The notes beneath the pieces are model-generated. The model saw nothing but the letters and a program-made list of their open reading frames with translations. It was not told the DNA's origin and made no database searches. The position numbers were made by a program, and so were the translations under genes. 64,000 nucleotides of DNA from Candidatus Francisella endociliophora (lineage in GTDB: Bacteria; Pseudomonadota; Gammaproteobacteria; Francisellales; Francisellaceae): NCBI RefSeq assembly GCF_000764555.1, contig NZ_CP009574.1, positions 124,001-188,000 on the forward strand, in the 5' to 3' direction. Of this stretch, positions 9,006 to 18,561 are shown one piece after another (positions within the stretch are counted from its first letter, which is position 1; every line of letters starts with the position of its first letter).

Positions 9006-9530
9006 ATGACTAAAAGAGTTCCTAATGTAACTTTTAGAACTAGAGTAAGAGATGAAAGTATTGGTGGTGATAATCCATTTAAATGGCAAGATGTAACTAC
9101 AAGTGATCTTTTTGATAATAAAAAAGTAATCGTTTTTGCTTTACCTGGCGCATATACTCCGACTTGCTCAACTTACCAGCTACCAGGTTTTGAAGAGAAT
9201 GCAGCTAAATTCAGAGAGTTAGGTATAGATGATATTTATGTGTTATCTGTAAATGATACTTTTGTAATGAATAAGTGGATTCAAGCTCAAGGCGTTAAAA
9301 ATATTAAGCCAATCCCAGATGGTAATGGTGAGTTTACTAAAGGTATGGACATGCTTGTTGACAAATCTAACTTAGGTTTTGGTCACAGAACATGGAGATA
9401 CGCTATGGTTGTTGATAATGGCGAAATCGAAAAAATGTTTGTAGAGCCAGGCAAGCGTGATAACGCTGATGATGACCCGTATGGTGAGTCTTCTCCAGAA
9501 ACTGTAATGAAGTATCTTGAGTCTAAGTAA
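9006..9530 (+). CDS. Peroxiredoxin, Prx5-like, single-cysteine
   Basis: Thiol peroxidase of 174 residues with the peroxidatic Cys54 in GAYTPTCSTYQLPGF. I find no other cysteine, so it must act as a 1-Cys enzyme recycled by glutathione, glutaredoxin or another thiol. The sequence style, with DGNGEFTKGMDM and FGHRTWRYAMVV, is that of Prx5 / hybrid Prx5 enzymes, but the C-terminal glutaredoxin domain of the hybrids is absent. It detoxifies H2O2 and organic peroxides in the cytosol. It faces oxyR and is followed by a clear terminator, so it is likely a monocistronic OxyR target. A GGAG site precedes the ATG. Confidence 0.88.
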   Translation: MTKRVPNVTFRTRVRDESIGGDNPFKWQDVTTSDLFDNKKVIVFALPGAYTPTCSTYQLPGFEENAAKFRELGIDDIYVLSVNDTFVMNKWIQAQGVKNIKPIPDGNGEFTKGMDMLVDKSNLGFGHRTWRYAMVVDNGEIEKMFVEPGKRDNADDDPYGESSPETVMKYLESK

Positions 9531-9560
9531 TTACTCATAACTTTATTCTAAAAAATTATA

Positions 9561-9597
9561 AAGCTGGTTGCTTTTTATAGAGTAGCTAGCTTTTTTT
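9561..9597 (+). terminator. Intrinsic terminator after the peroxiredoxin gene
   Basis: A 12-bp stem (9561-9572 with 9581-9592, including three G-U pairs) has an 8-base loop and runs into seven T residues (9591-9597). Confidence 0.8.
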
Positions 9598-9616
9598 GTA
9601 TTTAGGAGTATAAAAA

Positions 9617-10231
9617 ATGATCAAAAAAGTAGTTTTAATTGGTGCGACAGGGACTATTGGCTCAGCAACGTATGAAAGTTTAAAAGTCGCTGGCTATGAA
9701 GTTGTTTCTGTAAGTTTCTCAGGACAGGAAACAGATTTTACTGTAGATATTCAAGATCCTAATTCAATTAAAGAGTTATTTGAAAAGATTGGTAGTTTTG
9801 ATGCTTTAGTATCAACAACGGGAAAAGTGGCTTTTAAACCTATTGCAGAAATAGAGCAAAAAGATTGGGACTTAAGCTTAAGTAATAAGCTTTTAGGTCA
9901 AATTAATTTGGTGCAAATTGGCTCTAAATATATCAATGAAGGTGGCTCATTTACTTTAACTACTGGGATATTAAATGTTGAGCCAATAGCTATGGGAAGT
10001 ATAGCTGCTACAGTTAATGCTGGTTTAGAGGGGTTTGTAAAAGCTGCATCATTAGAATATAAAAACTTTCGTATAAATACAGTAAGTCCAACAGTCATTG
10101 AAGAAGCTCTGGGTAAATATGGTCCATTTTTTGTGGGTTATAAGCCAGTGAAAGCTGTAGATGTTGCAAATGCTTATGTTAAAGCTGTAGCTGGGATAGC
10201 TAATGGTGAAGTAGTTAAAGTAGGGTTTTAA
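9617..10231 (+). CDS. Short SDR-family dehydrogenase lacking the YxxxK motif
   Basis: Rossmann-fold short-chain dehydrogenase of 204 residues starting VVLIGATGTIGSATYE, a TGxxGxxG-type cofactor site. At the usual catalytic position the sequence reads ATVNAGLEGFVKAA, so the Tyr-x-x-x-Lys pair is missing. This is a feature I associate with a compact SDR subfamily of unknown substrate. INTVSPTVIEE follows, as in other SDRs. It lies just after the peroxiredoxin terminator, with its own AGGAG site. It converges with cmk, with a 4-base overlap. Function unknown; redox-stress linkage is only positional. Confidence 0.75.
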   Translation: MIKKVVLIGATGTIGSATYESLKVAGYEVVSVSFSGQETDFTVDIQDPNSIKELFEKIGSFDALVSTTGKVAFKPIAEIEQKDWDLSLSNKLLGQINLVQIGSKYINEGGSFTLTTGILNVEPIAMGSIAATVNAGLEGFVKAASLEYKNFRINTVSPTVIEEALGKYGPFFVGYKPVKAVDVANAYVKAVAGIANGEVVKVGF

Positions 10232-10890
10232 ATAATTTTAGAAATTACAGTTTTAAAAACTTCTTTTATAGACAAATTTGAAGTATCTATTATTTGAGCA
10301 TCTTCAGCTGGTCTTAGAGGCGCAACTTTACGATTACGATCTCGGAAATCTCTTTTCTCAATATCTGCTAAGATTTTATCAAAATCAGGGTTTAACCCTT
10401 TAGATTCTAGTTCATTGAATCTTCTCTTGGCAGTAATTTTTGTATCAGCATCTAAGAAGAATTTATATTTAGCATCTGTAAATACAACAGTGCCCATATC
10501 ACGACCATCTGCTACTAAGCCTTGCTCTGTAGCAAACTCTCTTTGCTTATCTAAAAGTATTTCTCTAACAGAAGGGTAAGCAGCAATTTTTGAGGCAAGC
10601 ATACCTGTTTGCTCAGTACGAATTTCTTTAGTTACATCTTCATTATTTAAAAATACTTTGACAATATCACCTTCAATTTTGAAGTTAATATCAAGAGTTT
10701 CTAGAGCTTGATGTACTTCTTGCTCATTTTCAAGGTTGGTATTATTTTTATAGCAATGAAGAGCTGCTAATCTATATATAGCACCGCTATCAAGCAGTTT
10801 ATAATTAAGGTGTTTTGCTAGGGCTTTTGCTAAAGTTCCTTTGCCTACACCACTAGGTCCATCAATCGTTATAATTTTAGAGTTGTTCAT
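10228..10890 (-). CDS. cmk: Cytidylate kinase
   Basis: Phosphorylates CMP and dCMP to the diphosphates. The N-terminus ITIDGPSGVGKGTLAKALA is the P-loop. ADGRDMGTVVF and KRRFNEL are the nucleotide-binding and lid motifs, and RDxxDRNRKVAPLRPA is diagnostic of bacterial Cmk. The ATG at 10890 is preferred to the TTG at 10896 because an AGGA site lies 8 bases before the ATG. It overlaps the end of serC by 14 bases and is probably translationally coupled to it. Confidence 0.95.
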   Translation of the reverse strand: MNNSKIITIDGPSGVGKGTLAKALAKHLNYKLLDSGAIYRLAALHCYKNNTNLENEQEVHQALETLDINFKIEGDIVKVFLNNEDVTKEIRTEQTGMLASKIAAYPSVREILLDKQREFATEQGLVADGRDMGTVVFTDAKYKFFLDADTKITAKRRFNELESKGLNPDFDKILADIEKRDFRDRNRKVAPLRPAEDAQIIDTSNLSIKEVFKTVISKII

Positions 10891-11929
10891 TTTCAAAATC
10901 CTGCATAAATATTACTAATTTTTTAACATCTTCTAAAGATACTGCATTATATAAGCTAGCTCTGCAACCACCAACTTGGCGATGACCTTTTAAGCCATAA
11001 AAACCTGCTTTATCAGCATTATCTAAAAATTTATCAGTCAACTCAGCAGAAGGTAGGTGGAAAATTACATTCATATTTGAACGATATTCAGGTTTTATAT
11101 CATTAGTATAAATTTTAGAACTATCTATAGTAGAGTAGAGAAGCTTGGCTTTTTCATTATTAAATATTTCTATTTTAGCTAAGTTACCGTAATTTTTAAT
11201 TAGATATTCTAAAGTCAACTCAAAAGTTACCCAAGAAATTACAGAAGGAGTATTGTAAACAGAATTTGATTTTTTTGTAATAAAGTAATCAAAAACTACA
11301 GGGATATTATTTTTTTGTTGAATTAGAGAATCTTTAACAATAACTATGGTTAAACCAGGAATGCCAGCATTCTTTTGAGCGCCTGCGTAGATTAATCCAT
11401 AGTCTGAGATATTTATAGGTTTTGATAAGAAGCTTGATGACATATCACATACAAGCTCCGTATTGCATGATTTTGCTAGGCTTTTTATTTGAAAACCATC
11501 TACTGTTTCATTATCGGTATAGTAAATATAGTCATACTTATTACTTTCAAAGCTTTCCTTGATTTTTTCATCATAGCTAACAGCATTTACATCTATAAAT
11601 TTAGCTGCTTCTTTGGCTGATTTTTCAGACCATTGTCCACTACATACATATAGAGCTTTCTTGTGTTTATCAGATAGATTCATTGGTATTGCAGAGAATT
11701 GAGCTGTAGCTCCAGCTTGCATAAGAAGCACAGAGTAATTATTTGGAATATTAAGTAGGTTTCGTAAGTTTTTTTGAATAGAAGTATGTACTTCATCAAA
11801 AACTTTATCTCTATGTGAGATAGATAATAAAGAAACACCAGTATTTTTATAATTGACCATCATCTGTTGTAATTGCTCAATTATAGTATTTGGAACTACA
11901 GCAGGCCCTGCACAAAAGTTTGTTTTCAT
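10877..11929 (-). CDS. serC: Phosphoserine aminotransferase
   Basis: PLP-dependent class V aminotransferase of 350 residues that converts 3-phosphohydroxypyruvate and glutamate to phosphoserine in serine (and pyridoxal) synthesis. It begins NFCAGPAVVP, close to the canonical NFxxGPAxLP. The PLP lysine is in YAGAQKNAGIPG, and the ending HRQVGGCRASLYNAVS is the SerC signature. It is transcribed with cmk, as serC and cmk are clustered in several gammaproteobacteria. Confidence 0.95.
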   Translation of the reverse strand: MKTNFCAGPAVVPNTIIEQLQQMMVNYKNTGVSLLSISHRDKVFDEVHTSIQKNLRNLLNIPNNYSVLLMQAGATAQFSAIPMNLSDKHKKALYVCSGQWSEKSAKEAAKFIDVNAVSYDEKIKESFESNKYDYIYYTDNETVDGFQIKSLAKSCNTELVCDMSSSFLSKPINISDYGLIYAGAQKNAGIPGLTIVIVKDSLIQQKNNIPVVFDYFITKKSNSVYNTPSVISWVTFELTLEYLIKNYGNLAKIEIFNNEKAKLLYSTIDSSKIYTNDIKPEYRSNMNVIFHLPSAELTDKFLDNADKAGFYGLKGHRQVGGCRASLYNAVSLEDVKKLVIFMQDFENEQL

Positions 11930-11999
11930 AGTGTAAAATTCTTTAAAAATTGTTAAATAATTGTAGCATAACTGATGTTGAGATAAATGTTGTTAATTA

Positions 12000-12926
12000 T
12001 TATTTTATCCATTCTCTAGGCTTAATAAACTCATAAACTTTGGCTTCTTCTGAGCCTTCTTCAGGTTGCCAATTATATTTCCAAGTAGCCATTGGAGGCA
12101 TTGATGATAATATCGATTCAGTACGACCACCACTTTGCAAACCAAAGATAGTCCCTCTATCAAATACTAAATTAAACTCTACGTATCTGCCTCTACGATA
12201 TAGCTGGAAATCTTTTTGTTTTTGAGAGTATTCGAGATTTTTTCTTTTCTCTACTATTGGTAGGTATGCTTCTAGATAAGAATTTGCACAATCTGTTACA
12301 AATGCAAAACATTCATCAAAAGACTTATCGTTTAAATCATCAAAAAATAATCCACCAACGCCGCGGCACTCATCACGATGTTTTAGGTAGAAATAATCAT
12401 CACACCATTTTTTAAATTTTGGATAATATTCTTTATCATGTTTGTCGCAAACATCTTTAGCAGTTTGGTGCCAATGTATAGCATCTTCTTCAAAAGGGTA
12501 ATAAGGTGTTAAATCAAAACCACCGCCAAACCACCAGACTGGATTATCTGCGTCAGCTCCTGCTACAAATATTCTAAAATTTGCATGTGATGTTGGCACA
12601 AAAGGATTGTGAGGATGAATAACAAGCGATACGCCTGTCGCGATAAAAGATTTACCTGCAAGTTCTTGTCTTTTAGCTGTAGCGGACGATGGTAAAGCAT
12701 CTCCATGGACTCTTGAGAAAGCAACGACACCTTTTTCAAAAATTTCACCGCCTTCTATAATCATAGAGTTACCATAACCTTTAAGCTTTTGATCAGGAGT
12801 ATTTGGTTTTTCCCACTTATCACTGATAAATTTTGCATCGTTTGTTTCACATTTTTCTAATGCAGATGTTATATTCTTTTGAAGTTGTGTTAAAAATTTT
12901 TCAAATTTTGAGATTTTTTCTTTCAT
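12000..12926 (-). CDS. hemF: Oxygen-dependent coproporphyrinogen III oxidase
   Basis: Aerobic HemF of 308 residues, which oxidatively decarboxylates coproporphyrinogen III in haem synthesis. Family blocks seen include [44 protein letters not shown] and [20 protein letters not shown]. Length is typical. It lies 70 bases upstream (in transcription order) of serC with no clear terminator between them, so readthrough into serC-cmk is possible. Confidence 0.95.
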   Translation of the reverse strand: MKEKISKFEKFLTQLQKNITSALEKCETNDAKFISDKWEKPNTPDQKLKGYGNSMIIEGGEIFEKGVVAFSRVHGDALPSSATAKRQELAGKSFIATGVSLVIHPHNPFVPTSHANFRIFVAGADADNPVWWFGGGFDLTPYYPFEEDAIHWHQTAKDVCDKHDKEYYPKFKKWCDDYFYLKHRDECRGVGGLFFDDLNDKSFDECFAFVTDCANSYLEAYLPIVEKRKNLEYSQKQKDFQLYRRGRYVEFNLVFDRGTIFGLQSGGRTESILSSMPPMATWKYNWQPEEGSEEAKVYEFIKPREWIK

Positions 12927-13078
12927 GTTTTAACCTTAAAATTAGAACTTTTCTCTAGATAAGATAAAAGTCACGAGTTTATGGAATATATTTTAGCAGT
13001 AGGGAGCATAAAATACTCTTTGAGTAAGCAAGTTTTTAAAAATTTTATTTAAACTGATTAAATATTTGAGTAGATTAC

Positions 13079-13107
13079 TTGCGATATCTTGCTATTCTTA
13101 GTATACT
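13079..13107 (+). promoter_or_regulatory. Sigma-70 promoter of the rpsF-rpsR-rplI operon
   Basis: TTGCGA (13079-13084) and TATACT (13102-13107) are separated by exactly 17 bp. The predicted start near 13114 gives a leader of about 83 bases. Confidence 0.6.
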
Positions 13108-13122
13108 TTTGTCTTGCTCTTT

Positions 13123-13182
13123 GCTATGTGAAGTAATTTCTGCATAGCTTATCAGTAAAAACTAACTTAAATGATAAACCGG
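13123..13182 (+). promoter_or_regulatory. Structured leader before rpsF, possible S6:S18 autoregulatory element
   Basis: Two stem-loops can be drawn: GCTATG (13123-13128) with CATAGC (13143-13148), and TTATCA (13149-13154) with TGATAA (13172-13177). ACCGG follows immediately, just before the ribosome site. S6:S18 leader motifs in other bacteria feature a CCG next to a stem, so autoregulation is plausible. I could not test covariation. Confidence 0.35.
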
Positions 13183-13196
13183 AAGGAGTTTACAAA

Positions 13197-13532
13197 ATGA
13201 AACATTATGAAATCGTATTAATGATTCATCCAGATCAATCTGAGCAGCTAGATGCTATGCTTGGTAAATATCGTGGAATCATTGAAGAAAAAGGCGGTAA
13301 AATCCACAGATTTGAAGATTGGGGTCGTCGTCAATTAGCTTATCCTATCGAGAAACTTCATAAAGCACACTATGTACTTTTCAATGTTGAGTGTGATGTT
13401 GAGTCTCTAGAGAAGCTTCAAGAAAACCTAAAATACAACGATGCAGTTTTACGTCGTTTAGTAATTTCTAAGAAAGAAGCTGTTACAGAGCCATCTATTA
13501 TGATGGAATCAAACGAAAAAGAAGTAATTTAA
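13197..13532 (+). CDS. rpsF: 30S ribosomal protein bS6
   Basis: 111 residues beginning [19 protein letters not shown], the usual bS6 N-terminus, with [19 protein letters not shown] and the [11 protein letters not shown]-terminal strand. It binds bS18 on the small-subunit platform. A GGAAGGAG ribosome site lies upstream. It is first in the S6-S18-L9 operon. Confidence 0.97.
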   Translation: MKHYEIVLMIHPDQSEQLDAMLGKYRGIIEEKGGKIHRFEDWGRRQLAYPIEKLHKAHYVLFNVECDVESLEKLQENLKYNDAVLRRLVISKKEAVTEPSIMMESNEKEVI

Positions 13533-13547
13533 TAGAAGGATTTTAAG

Positions 13548-13766
13548 ATGAGTCGTCGTAAAGTTTGCCGTTTCACTGTTGATGGCGTAAAAGAAATTGA
13601 TTATAAAGATGTAAATAAGTTAAAAGCTTATGTTACTGAAACAGGTAAAATCGTACCAAGTCGTGTAACTGGTACATCAGCTAAGTATCAAAGACAGCTT
13701 TCTACAGCTATCAAAAGAGCAAGATTCTTGGCGTTATTACCTTACTGTGATCGTCACTTTAACTAA
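13548..13766 (+). CDS. rpsR: 30S ribosomal protein bS18
   Basis: 72 residues beginning [20 protein letters not shown] and including [18 protein letters not shown] and the basic [11 protein letters not shown] ending, all typical of bS18. It forms the bS6:bS18 heterodimer with the product of the preceding gene, 15 bases upstream. Confidence 0.97.
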   Translation: MSRRKVCRFTVDGVKEIDYKDVNKLKAYVTETGKIVPSRVTGTSAKYQRQLSTAIKRARFLALLPYCDRHFN

Positions 13767-13784
13767 TACTGGAGGTTGATTACA

Positions 13785-14240
13785 ATGCAAGTTATTTTAA
13801 AAGAAAAAGTTGAAAACCTTGGTGTATTAGGTGATGTAGTAAACGTAAAACCAGGATATGCTAGAAACTTCCTTATCCCTTTTGGCAAGGCTGTTCAAGC
13901 TACTAAAGCTAACATCGAAACTTTCGAAGCTCAAAAAGCTGAGTTAGAAAAAGCAGAAAAAGCTAGATTTGATGCTGCAGTTGCCGTTGCAGATATTATC
14001 AAAGATAAAACTTACACAGTTGCAGCTCAAGCTGGTGACGGTGGTAAGCTATTTGGTTCTGTTGGTACTGCGGAAGTTGCTGAAGCTATCACTAAAGAAT
14101 CTGGTAAAGAAATCGAGAAAAGCCAAGTTCGTATGCCAGAAGGTGTTATTAGAACTACTGGTGAATTCGAGCTTACTGTACATGTTTACACAGATGTTGA
14201 CGCTGACATCAAAGTAAATGTTGTAGCTTCTGAAGGTTAG
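13785..14240 (+). CDS. rplI: 50S ribosomal protein bL9
   Basis: About 151 residues starting [19 protein letters not shown], then [16 protein letters not shown], the N-terminal 23S-binding domain. A long helix and a C-terminal domain follow. The start at 13785 is chosen because GGAGG (13771-13775) is well placed for it; an in-frame ATT-type start three codons earlier is unnecessary. Last gene of the operon, followed by a strong terminator. Confidence 0.96.
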   Translation: MQVILKEKVENLGVLGDVVNVKPGYARNFLIPFGKAVQATKANIETFEAQKAELEKAEKARFDAAVAVADIIKDKTYTVAAQAGDGGKLFGSVGTAEVAEAITKESGKEIEKSQVRMPEGVIRTTGEFELTVHVYTDVDADIKVNVVASEG

Positions 14241-14279
14241 TTTTATAATATATAAACTAACACATTCTGTATAAATATT

Positions 14280-14307
14280 AAAACCATGTGTTAGGCATGG
14301 TTTTTTT
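14280..14307 (+). terminator. Intrinsic terminator after rplI
   Basis: Perfect 9-bp stem AAAACCATG (14280-14288) with CATGGTTTT (14296-14304), 7-base loop, running into a T tract to 14307. Confidence 0.9.
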
Positions 14308-14329
14308 GTATTTAAAATAAGGGTTTTTG

Positions 14330-15724
14330 ATGTCTACAGATTATCACTTTAAGCTGGCTGAAACTACTTATTCTCTTGAGGCCGAAAAAGCTATTTTAGG
14401 AAATATACTTCTACATAATCAAAATATTGAACTTGTAGAGGATATGCTCCTTGAAGATGATTTCTTTGATAAAAAGCATAAGATTATTTATAAGCAGATA
14501 TTTGCTTTGAACCAAGCTAACACGCCTTTTGATGTTTTAATTCTAAGTGAGTATCTTGCAACTGAAGGACTTTTAGAAGAGGCTGGTGGTGAGGCTTATA
14601 TAGTCGATCTAGCTACAAATACCCCATCTATTTCAAACATTAAAACATATGCAAATATAGTCAAGGATAAAGCCAAGCTTAGAAGCCTTCAGAATAGTAT
14701 TAATGATATTGTTCAGAAAATTTATTCTGCTGATTCAAAAAATCCAGATGATGTAATTGATTATGCTGAAAGTAGAATCTTAGATATAACTAAAGAGCGC
14801 GAAACTATGACAAAAGGTCCAGAGTCAATAAAGACTGTGATACCTAAACTTGTTGATAGAATGAGCGCTATAGTTGATGCTGGTACAGGTTTGACGGGTA
14901 CATCTACAGGGTTTATAGATTTAGATAAAATGACATCTGGTTTACAAAGAGCTAATATGGGGATTATTGCAGCTCGTCCTTCTATGGGTAAAACTGTATT
15001 AGGTATAAACATCGCTCAAAACGTCGCAAAATCTGCAAATAAACCAGTGCTTGTATTTAGTTTGGAGATGCCATCAGAAGATATTGTTACAAGGATGCTA
15101 GCTTCCCAAGCTCGAGTTGAGATGAATCTTCTTAAAGAATGTAATCGTCTAAATGATGCTCACTGGGTTAAGATTACAAAAGCTATGAAAGATCTTAGTG
15201 ATATGCCGTTGTATATTGACGATACATCAGGACTAACTCCTGCTGAGATGCGTTCAAGAGCTCGTAGGCTATATAATGAACATGATGGTTTATCAATGAT
15301 TCTGATAGATTATCTTCAACTTATGAAAATACCTGGCTATGAAACAAACAGAACGCTTGAGGTATCAGAGATATCAAGATCATTAAAAGCTTTGGCTAAA
15401 GAACTTGATATACCTGTTATAGCCTTATCACAATTAAATCGTGCTGTAGATGATCGTAAAGATAAACGACCAATGATGTCAGATTTAAGAGAGTCTGGTG
15501 CAATTGAACAAGATGCTGATTTGATTATGTTTATTTATCGAGATGAAGTTTATAATAAAGATAGCGAAGATAATAAAAATCTAGGTGAAATAATAATAGG
15601 TAAGCAACGTAACGGCCCTATTGGTACAGTGCATGTGCGCTTTGATGGTCAGTTTGTTAGTTTTGCGAATTTAACAAATGAGAATGATAATATTTTACCT
15701 GGTGATATGGGTTATAACGAATAA
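14330..15724 (+). CDS. dnaB: Replicative DNA helicase
   Basis: Hexameric fork helicase. It has an N-terminal DnaB domain (EAEKAILGNILLHNQNIE) and a RecA-like C-terminal domain with Walker A in ARPSMGKTVLGINIA, Walker B at LILIDYLQLM, and GKQRNGPIGTVHVRFDG near the end. The length of about 464 residues is normal with no intein. The ATG at 14330 is preferred over a TTG one codon earlier. It lies after the rplI terminator, so it probably has its own promoter. The order L9-DnaB is widely conserved. Confidence 0.96.
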   Translation: MSTDYHFKLAETTYSLEAEKAILGNILLHNQNIELVEDMLLEDDFFDKKHKIIYKQIFALNQANTPFDVLILSEYLATEGLLEEAGGEAYIVDLATNTPSISNIKTYANIVKDKAKLRSLQNSINDIVQKIYSADSKNPDDVIDYAESRILDITKERETMTKGPESIKTVIPKLVDRMSAIVDAGTGLTGTSTGFIDLDKMTSGLQRANMGIIAARPSMGKTVLGINIAQNVAKSANKPVLVFSLEMPSEDIVTRMLASQARVEMNLLKECNRLNDAHWVKITKAMKDLSDMPLYIDDTSGLTPAEMRSRARRLYNEHDGLSMILIDYLQLMKIPGYETNRTLEVSEISRSLKALAKELDIPVIALSQLNRAVDDRKDKRPMMSDLRESGAIEQDADLIMFIYRDEVYNKDSEDNKNLGEIIIGKQRNGPIGTVHVRFDGQFVSFANLTNENDNILPGDMGYNE

Positions 15725-15745
15725 TTTTTATGAAAAGAGATTTTT

Positions 15746-16858
15746 ATGCAACAAAATAAAGTAAATTTACTTGGGTTAAATCAAAAAGCAATAGAAGAGT
15801 TTTTTTTAAGTATTGGTGAGAAAAAATTTCATGCTAGACAGGTTTTTAAATGGATTCATAAAAAAGGTGTTATAGATTTTGATTTCATGACTGACCTTGG
15901 TAAAAATTTGCGTGCTAAATTAAAAGAGCAAGCAGAAATAAATATACCAAAAGTTGTTTTTAGTAAAGCATCTAAAGATGGTACTCATAAATGGCTTATT
16001 GATGTTGGTGGCAGTGCGGTTGAAACTGTATTTATTCCAGAGGAAGGACGTGGAACCTTATGTGTATCTTCACAAGTAGGGTGTACTCTAAACTGTAGTT
16101 TTTGCTCTACTGGTAAACAAGGCTTTAATAGAAACTTATCATCAGCTGAAGTTATCTCTCAACTTTGGATAGCCGCTAGAACACTATCAAAAGAAAATGG
16201 TGAACATGATTTCACAGTTACAAATATTGTAATGATGGGAATGGGTGAGCCACTAATGAATTTTGAAAATGTGGTTCCAGCTATGGATATCATGATGGAT
16301 GATTTAGCTTATGGTTTATCAAGAAGAAAAGTAACACTTAGCACTTCAGGAGTAGTTCCTCGAATCTATGACTTACTAGAGCAATCTGGAGTATCTTTAG
16401 CAGTATCACTTCATGCCCCAACAGATGCTTTGCGTAATGAAATTGTTCCAATTAATAAAAAATATAATATTGATGAACTCTTAGATGCATGTAAATTATA
16501 TGCAGAAAAGGGACCTCATAAGCATATAACTTTTGAATATACTCTTATGCAAGAAGTTAATGATAACTTATCAGATGCTGAAGCTCTGGTAGAATTATTA
16601 AAATCTCGTGAAGTTCCTGCTAAAATTAATCTTATACCATTTAATCCATATCCAGGTACACCTTATAAAAAGCCTAGTGGTAATAGAATTCATAAATTTA
16701 AAGAATATCTTCAACATAAAGGGTTTGTTACTACTGTCAGAAAGACGCGTGGTGATGATATTGATGCTGCTTGTGGACAGCTTGCTGGAGATGTAATGGA
16801 TAAAACAAATAGAAAGCAAAGATACCTAAAGAATATTGGGGATAGTGATGCCAATTAA
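15746..16858 (+). CDS. rlmN: Dual-specificity 23S rRNA/tRNA adenine C2 methyltransferase
   Basis: Radical SAM enzyme that methylates A2503 of 23S rRNA and A37 of some tRNAs. The CxxxCxxC iron-sulfur motif is in [28 protein letters not shown] and the C-terminal [11 protein letters not shown], which holds the catalytic methyl-carrying cysteine, are both present. Size is standard (370 residues). A 21-base gap separates it from dnaB. Its last 11 bases overlap the pilus lipoprotein start, as in a coupled operon. Confidence 0.96.
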   Translation: MQQNKVNLLGLNQKAIEEFFLSIGEKKFHARQVFKWIHKKGVIDFDFMTDLGKNLRAKLKEQAEINIPKVVFSKASKDGTHKWLIDVGGSAVETVFIPEEGRGTLCVSSQVGCTLNCSFCSTGKQGFNRNLSSAEVISQLWIAARTLSKENGEHDFTVTNIVMMGMGEPLMNFENVVPAMDIMMDDLAYGLSRRKVTLSTSGVVPRIYDLLEQSGVSLAVSLHAPTDALRNEIVPINKKYNIDELLDACKLYAEKGPHKHITFEYTLMQEVNDNLSDAEALVELLKSREVPAKINLIPFNPYPGTPYKKPSGNRIHKFKEYLQHKGFVTTVRKTRGDDIDAACGQLAGDVMDKTNRKQRYLKNIGDSDAN

Positions 16859-17753
16859 TTTAAAAAAGATTATAGCTATAACTATTTTATCTAGTGGCTT
16901 GTCAGCCTGTATGACACCGTCAAATCAACAAAAACCAACCAGTTCACAACAGAATCAAAATAAGAATAATGAAGTGGTGGAGGGTAATGTTGCGAAATAT
17001 ACAGTATCAGCTGAGCCTGAGCTTGAACAGAAAGCAGACTATAGAAAAGCTACTGAACTAACAGCAGAATTAGTTATTGCTTATACTACAGAAGGATATT
17101 TAGATAGAGCAAAGGATAGGCTCATAAAGGCACAGAATCTAGCAAAAGAACATGGTTATAATTTAGCTATAGTAGATTATGCAGCAGGATACTACTACCA
17201 AATGATTGGTGCAAATTCTATAGCAGAAAAATATTATGATAATGCTGTTTATTATCATCCTAAAGATTTTGAAGCTATGAATTTTTATGCTCAATATTTA
17301 TGCAGTCAAAAATATGACTTCAAAAAAGCTCAAGAATTGTTTGAAAAATCTATGTATATGTCATCAAACAATGATATGGCTCAAACTTTATTTCTTTATT
17401 CTGAATGCTTATATAAGCAAGGAAGAAAAAAAGATGCATTAGACTTTATGAAAAGAGCAGATCAGTTTAGAAAAGATTATAGAGCTGCTAAGTTAAGACT
17501 AGCAGAAATGTATTTTGAAGCAAAAAATTATAAAGCTTGTTATAAAACTATCTATAGTATGAAAGGTGATAGAGCATTTTTTAACAATAAGAGAATTTTA
17601 GACTTAAGACTGAAGCTAGCTGAATATGCCCATAATAGAAATGAAGCAGCAGCAGTAAGATTAATTTTATCATCAAATAATTATAACGATGAGGATATGG
17701 AGAAATTCTTCTCTAAAGTAACAACGCAAGGAGATACTTCTAAAGATGCGTAG
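16848..17753 (+). CDS. pilF: Type IV pilus biogenesis TPR lipoprotein (PilF/PilW-like)
   Basis: TPR lipoprotein that in type IV pilus systems pilots PilQ secretin assembly in the outer membrane. The start at 16848 (preceded by GGGGAT) gives a signal peptide ending LSSGLSACM, a lipobox. A Gln/Asn-rich linker follows, then TPR helices ([39 protein letters not shown]). The order rlmN-pilF is conserved in many gammaproteobacteria. Starts overlapping rlmN by 11 bases and itself overlaps rluB by 8, so the genes form one operon. Confidence 0.85.
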   Translation: MPINLKKIIAITILSSGLSACMTPSNQQKPTSSQQNQNKNNEVVEGNVAKYTVSAEPELEQKADYRKATELTAELVIAYTTEGYLDRAKDRLIKAQNLAKEHGYNLAIVDYAAGYYYQMIGANSIAEKYYDNAVYYHPKDFEAMNFYAQYLCSQKYDFKKAQELFEKSMYMSSNNDMAQTLFLYSECLYKQGRKKDALDFMKRADQFRKDYRAAKLRLAEMYFEAKNYKACYKTIYSMKGDRAFFNNKRILDLRLKLAEYAHNRNEAAAVRLILSSNNYNDEDMEKFFSKVTTQGDTSKDA

Positions 17754-18561
17754 AACAACACAGTTTAACCAAGCAACGCCTGAAAGATTGCAAAAGATAT
17801 TAGCTAAATATGGTATTGGCTCAAGAAGAAAAATTGAAGAATTTATTCAGCAAGGTAGAGTTAGAGTTAATGGTAAGGTAGCTACTATAGGTGATAAAGC
17901 TACAGAGAAAGATAAAATTAGTTTTGATGGAAAAGCTTTGCACTTATATGGTCAACCAATGACTAGACCTAGAGTGATTATATATCATAAGAGAGAGGGT
18001 GAAGTTTGTACTAGTAAAGATGAACAAGGTAGAAAAACGGTTTTTGATTCGTTACCAAAGCTGGCTAAATCTCGTTGGATAATGGTAGGGCGCTTAGATA
18101 TAAATACTACGGGGCTTTTATTATTTACAACAGATGGTGATCTTGCAAATAGATTGATGCATCCATCTTATGAAATAGAGAGAGAATATGCAGTACGTGT
18201 ATTTGGTGAACAATTATCAGAAGAGACTATCGCAAAACTTAAAGAAGGGGTTGAGCTGGAGGATGGTATTGCTAAATTTAACAATGTAAAATTCTCTGGT
18301 GGAGAAGGTGCTAATCTCTGGTATTATGTAACTCTTTCTGAAGGACGAAATAGAGAAGTTAGAAGAATGTTTGAGGCAATAGGTGCTACTGTTAGTAGAC
18401 TTACTCGAGTTAGGTTTGGAGACATTATTCTACCCAAGTTTATATCAAGAGGTAAGACTCTAGAACTTAACCCTTCTGAGGTTAATAGACTTAGAAAGTC
18501 TGTTAAACTTAAAGAATATTCTTTTCCTAAGAAACTGGTAGATAGATTAGAGAAAAAATAA
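17746..18561 (+). CDS. rluB: Pseudouridine synthase, RluB/RsuA family
   Basis: An S4 RNA-binding domain (ERLQKILAKYGIGSRRKIEE) is followed by the RsuA/RluB catalytic domain with the active-site Asp in VGRLDINTTGLLLFTTDG. NREVRRMFEAIGATVSRL is another family block. RluB modifies U2605 of 23S rRNA. I favour RluB over RsuA from the length (271 residues) and the RVIIYHKREGEVCT region, but not with certainty. It shares its last base with the next gene's ATG. Confidence 0.88.
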   Translation: MRRTTQFNQATPERLQKILAKYGIGSRRKIEEFIQQGRVRVNGKVATIGDKATEKDKISFDGKALHLYGQPMTRPRVIIYHKREGEVCTSKDEQGRKTVFDSLPKLAKSRWIMVGRLDINTTGLLLFTTDGDLANRLMHPSYEIEREYAVRVFGEQLSEETIAKLKEGVELEDGIAKFNNVKFSGGEGANLWYYVTLSEGRNREVRRMFEAIGATVSRLTRVRFGDIILPKFISRGKTLELNPSEVNRLRKSVKLKEYSFPKKLVDRLEKK

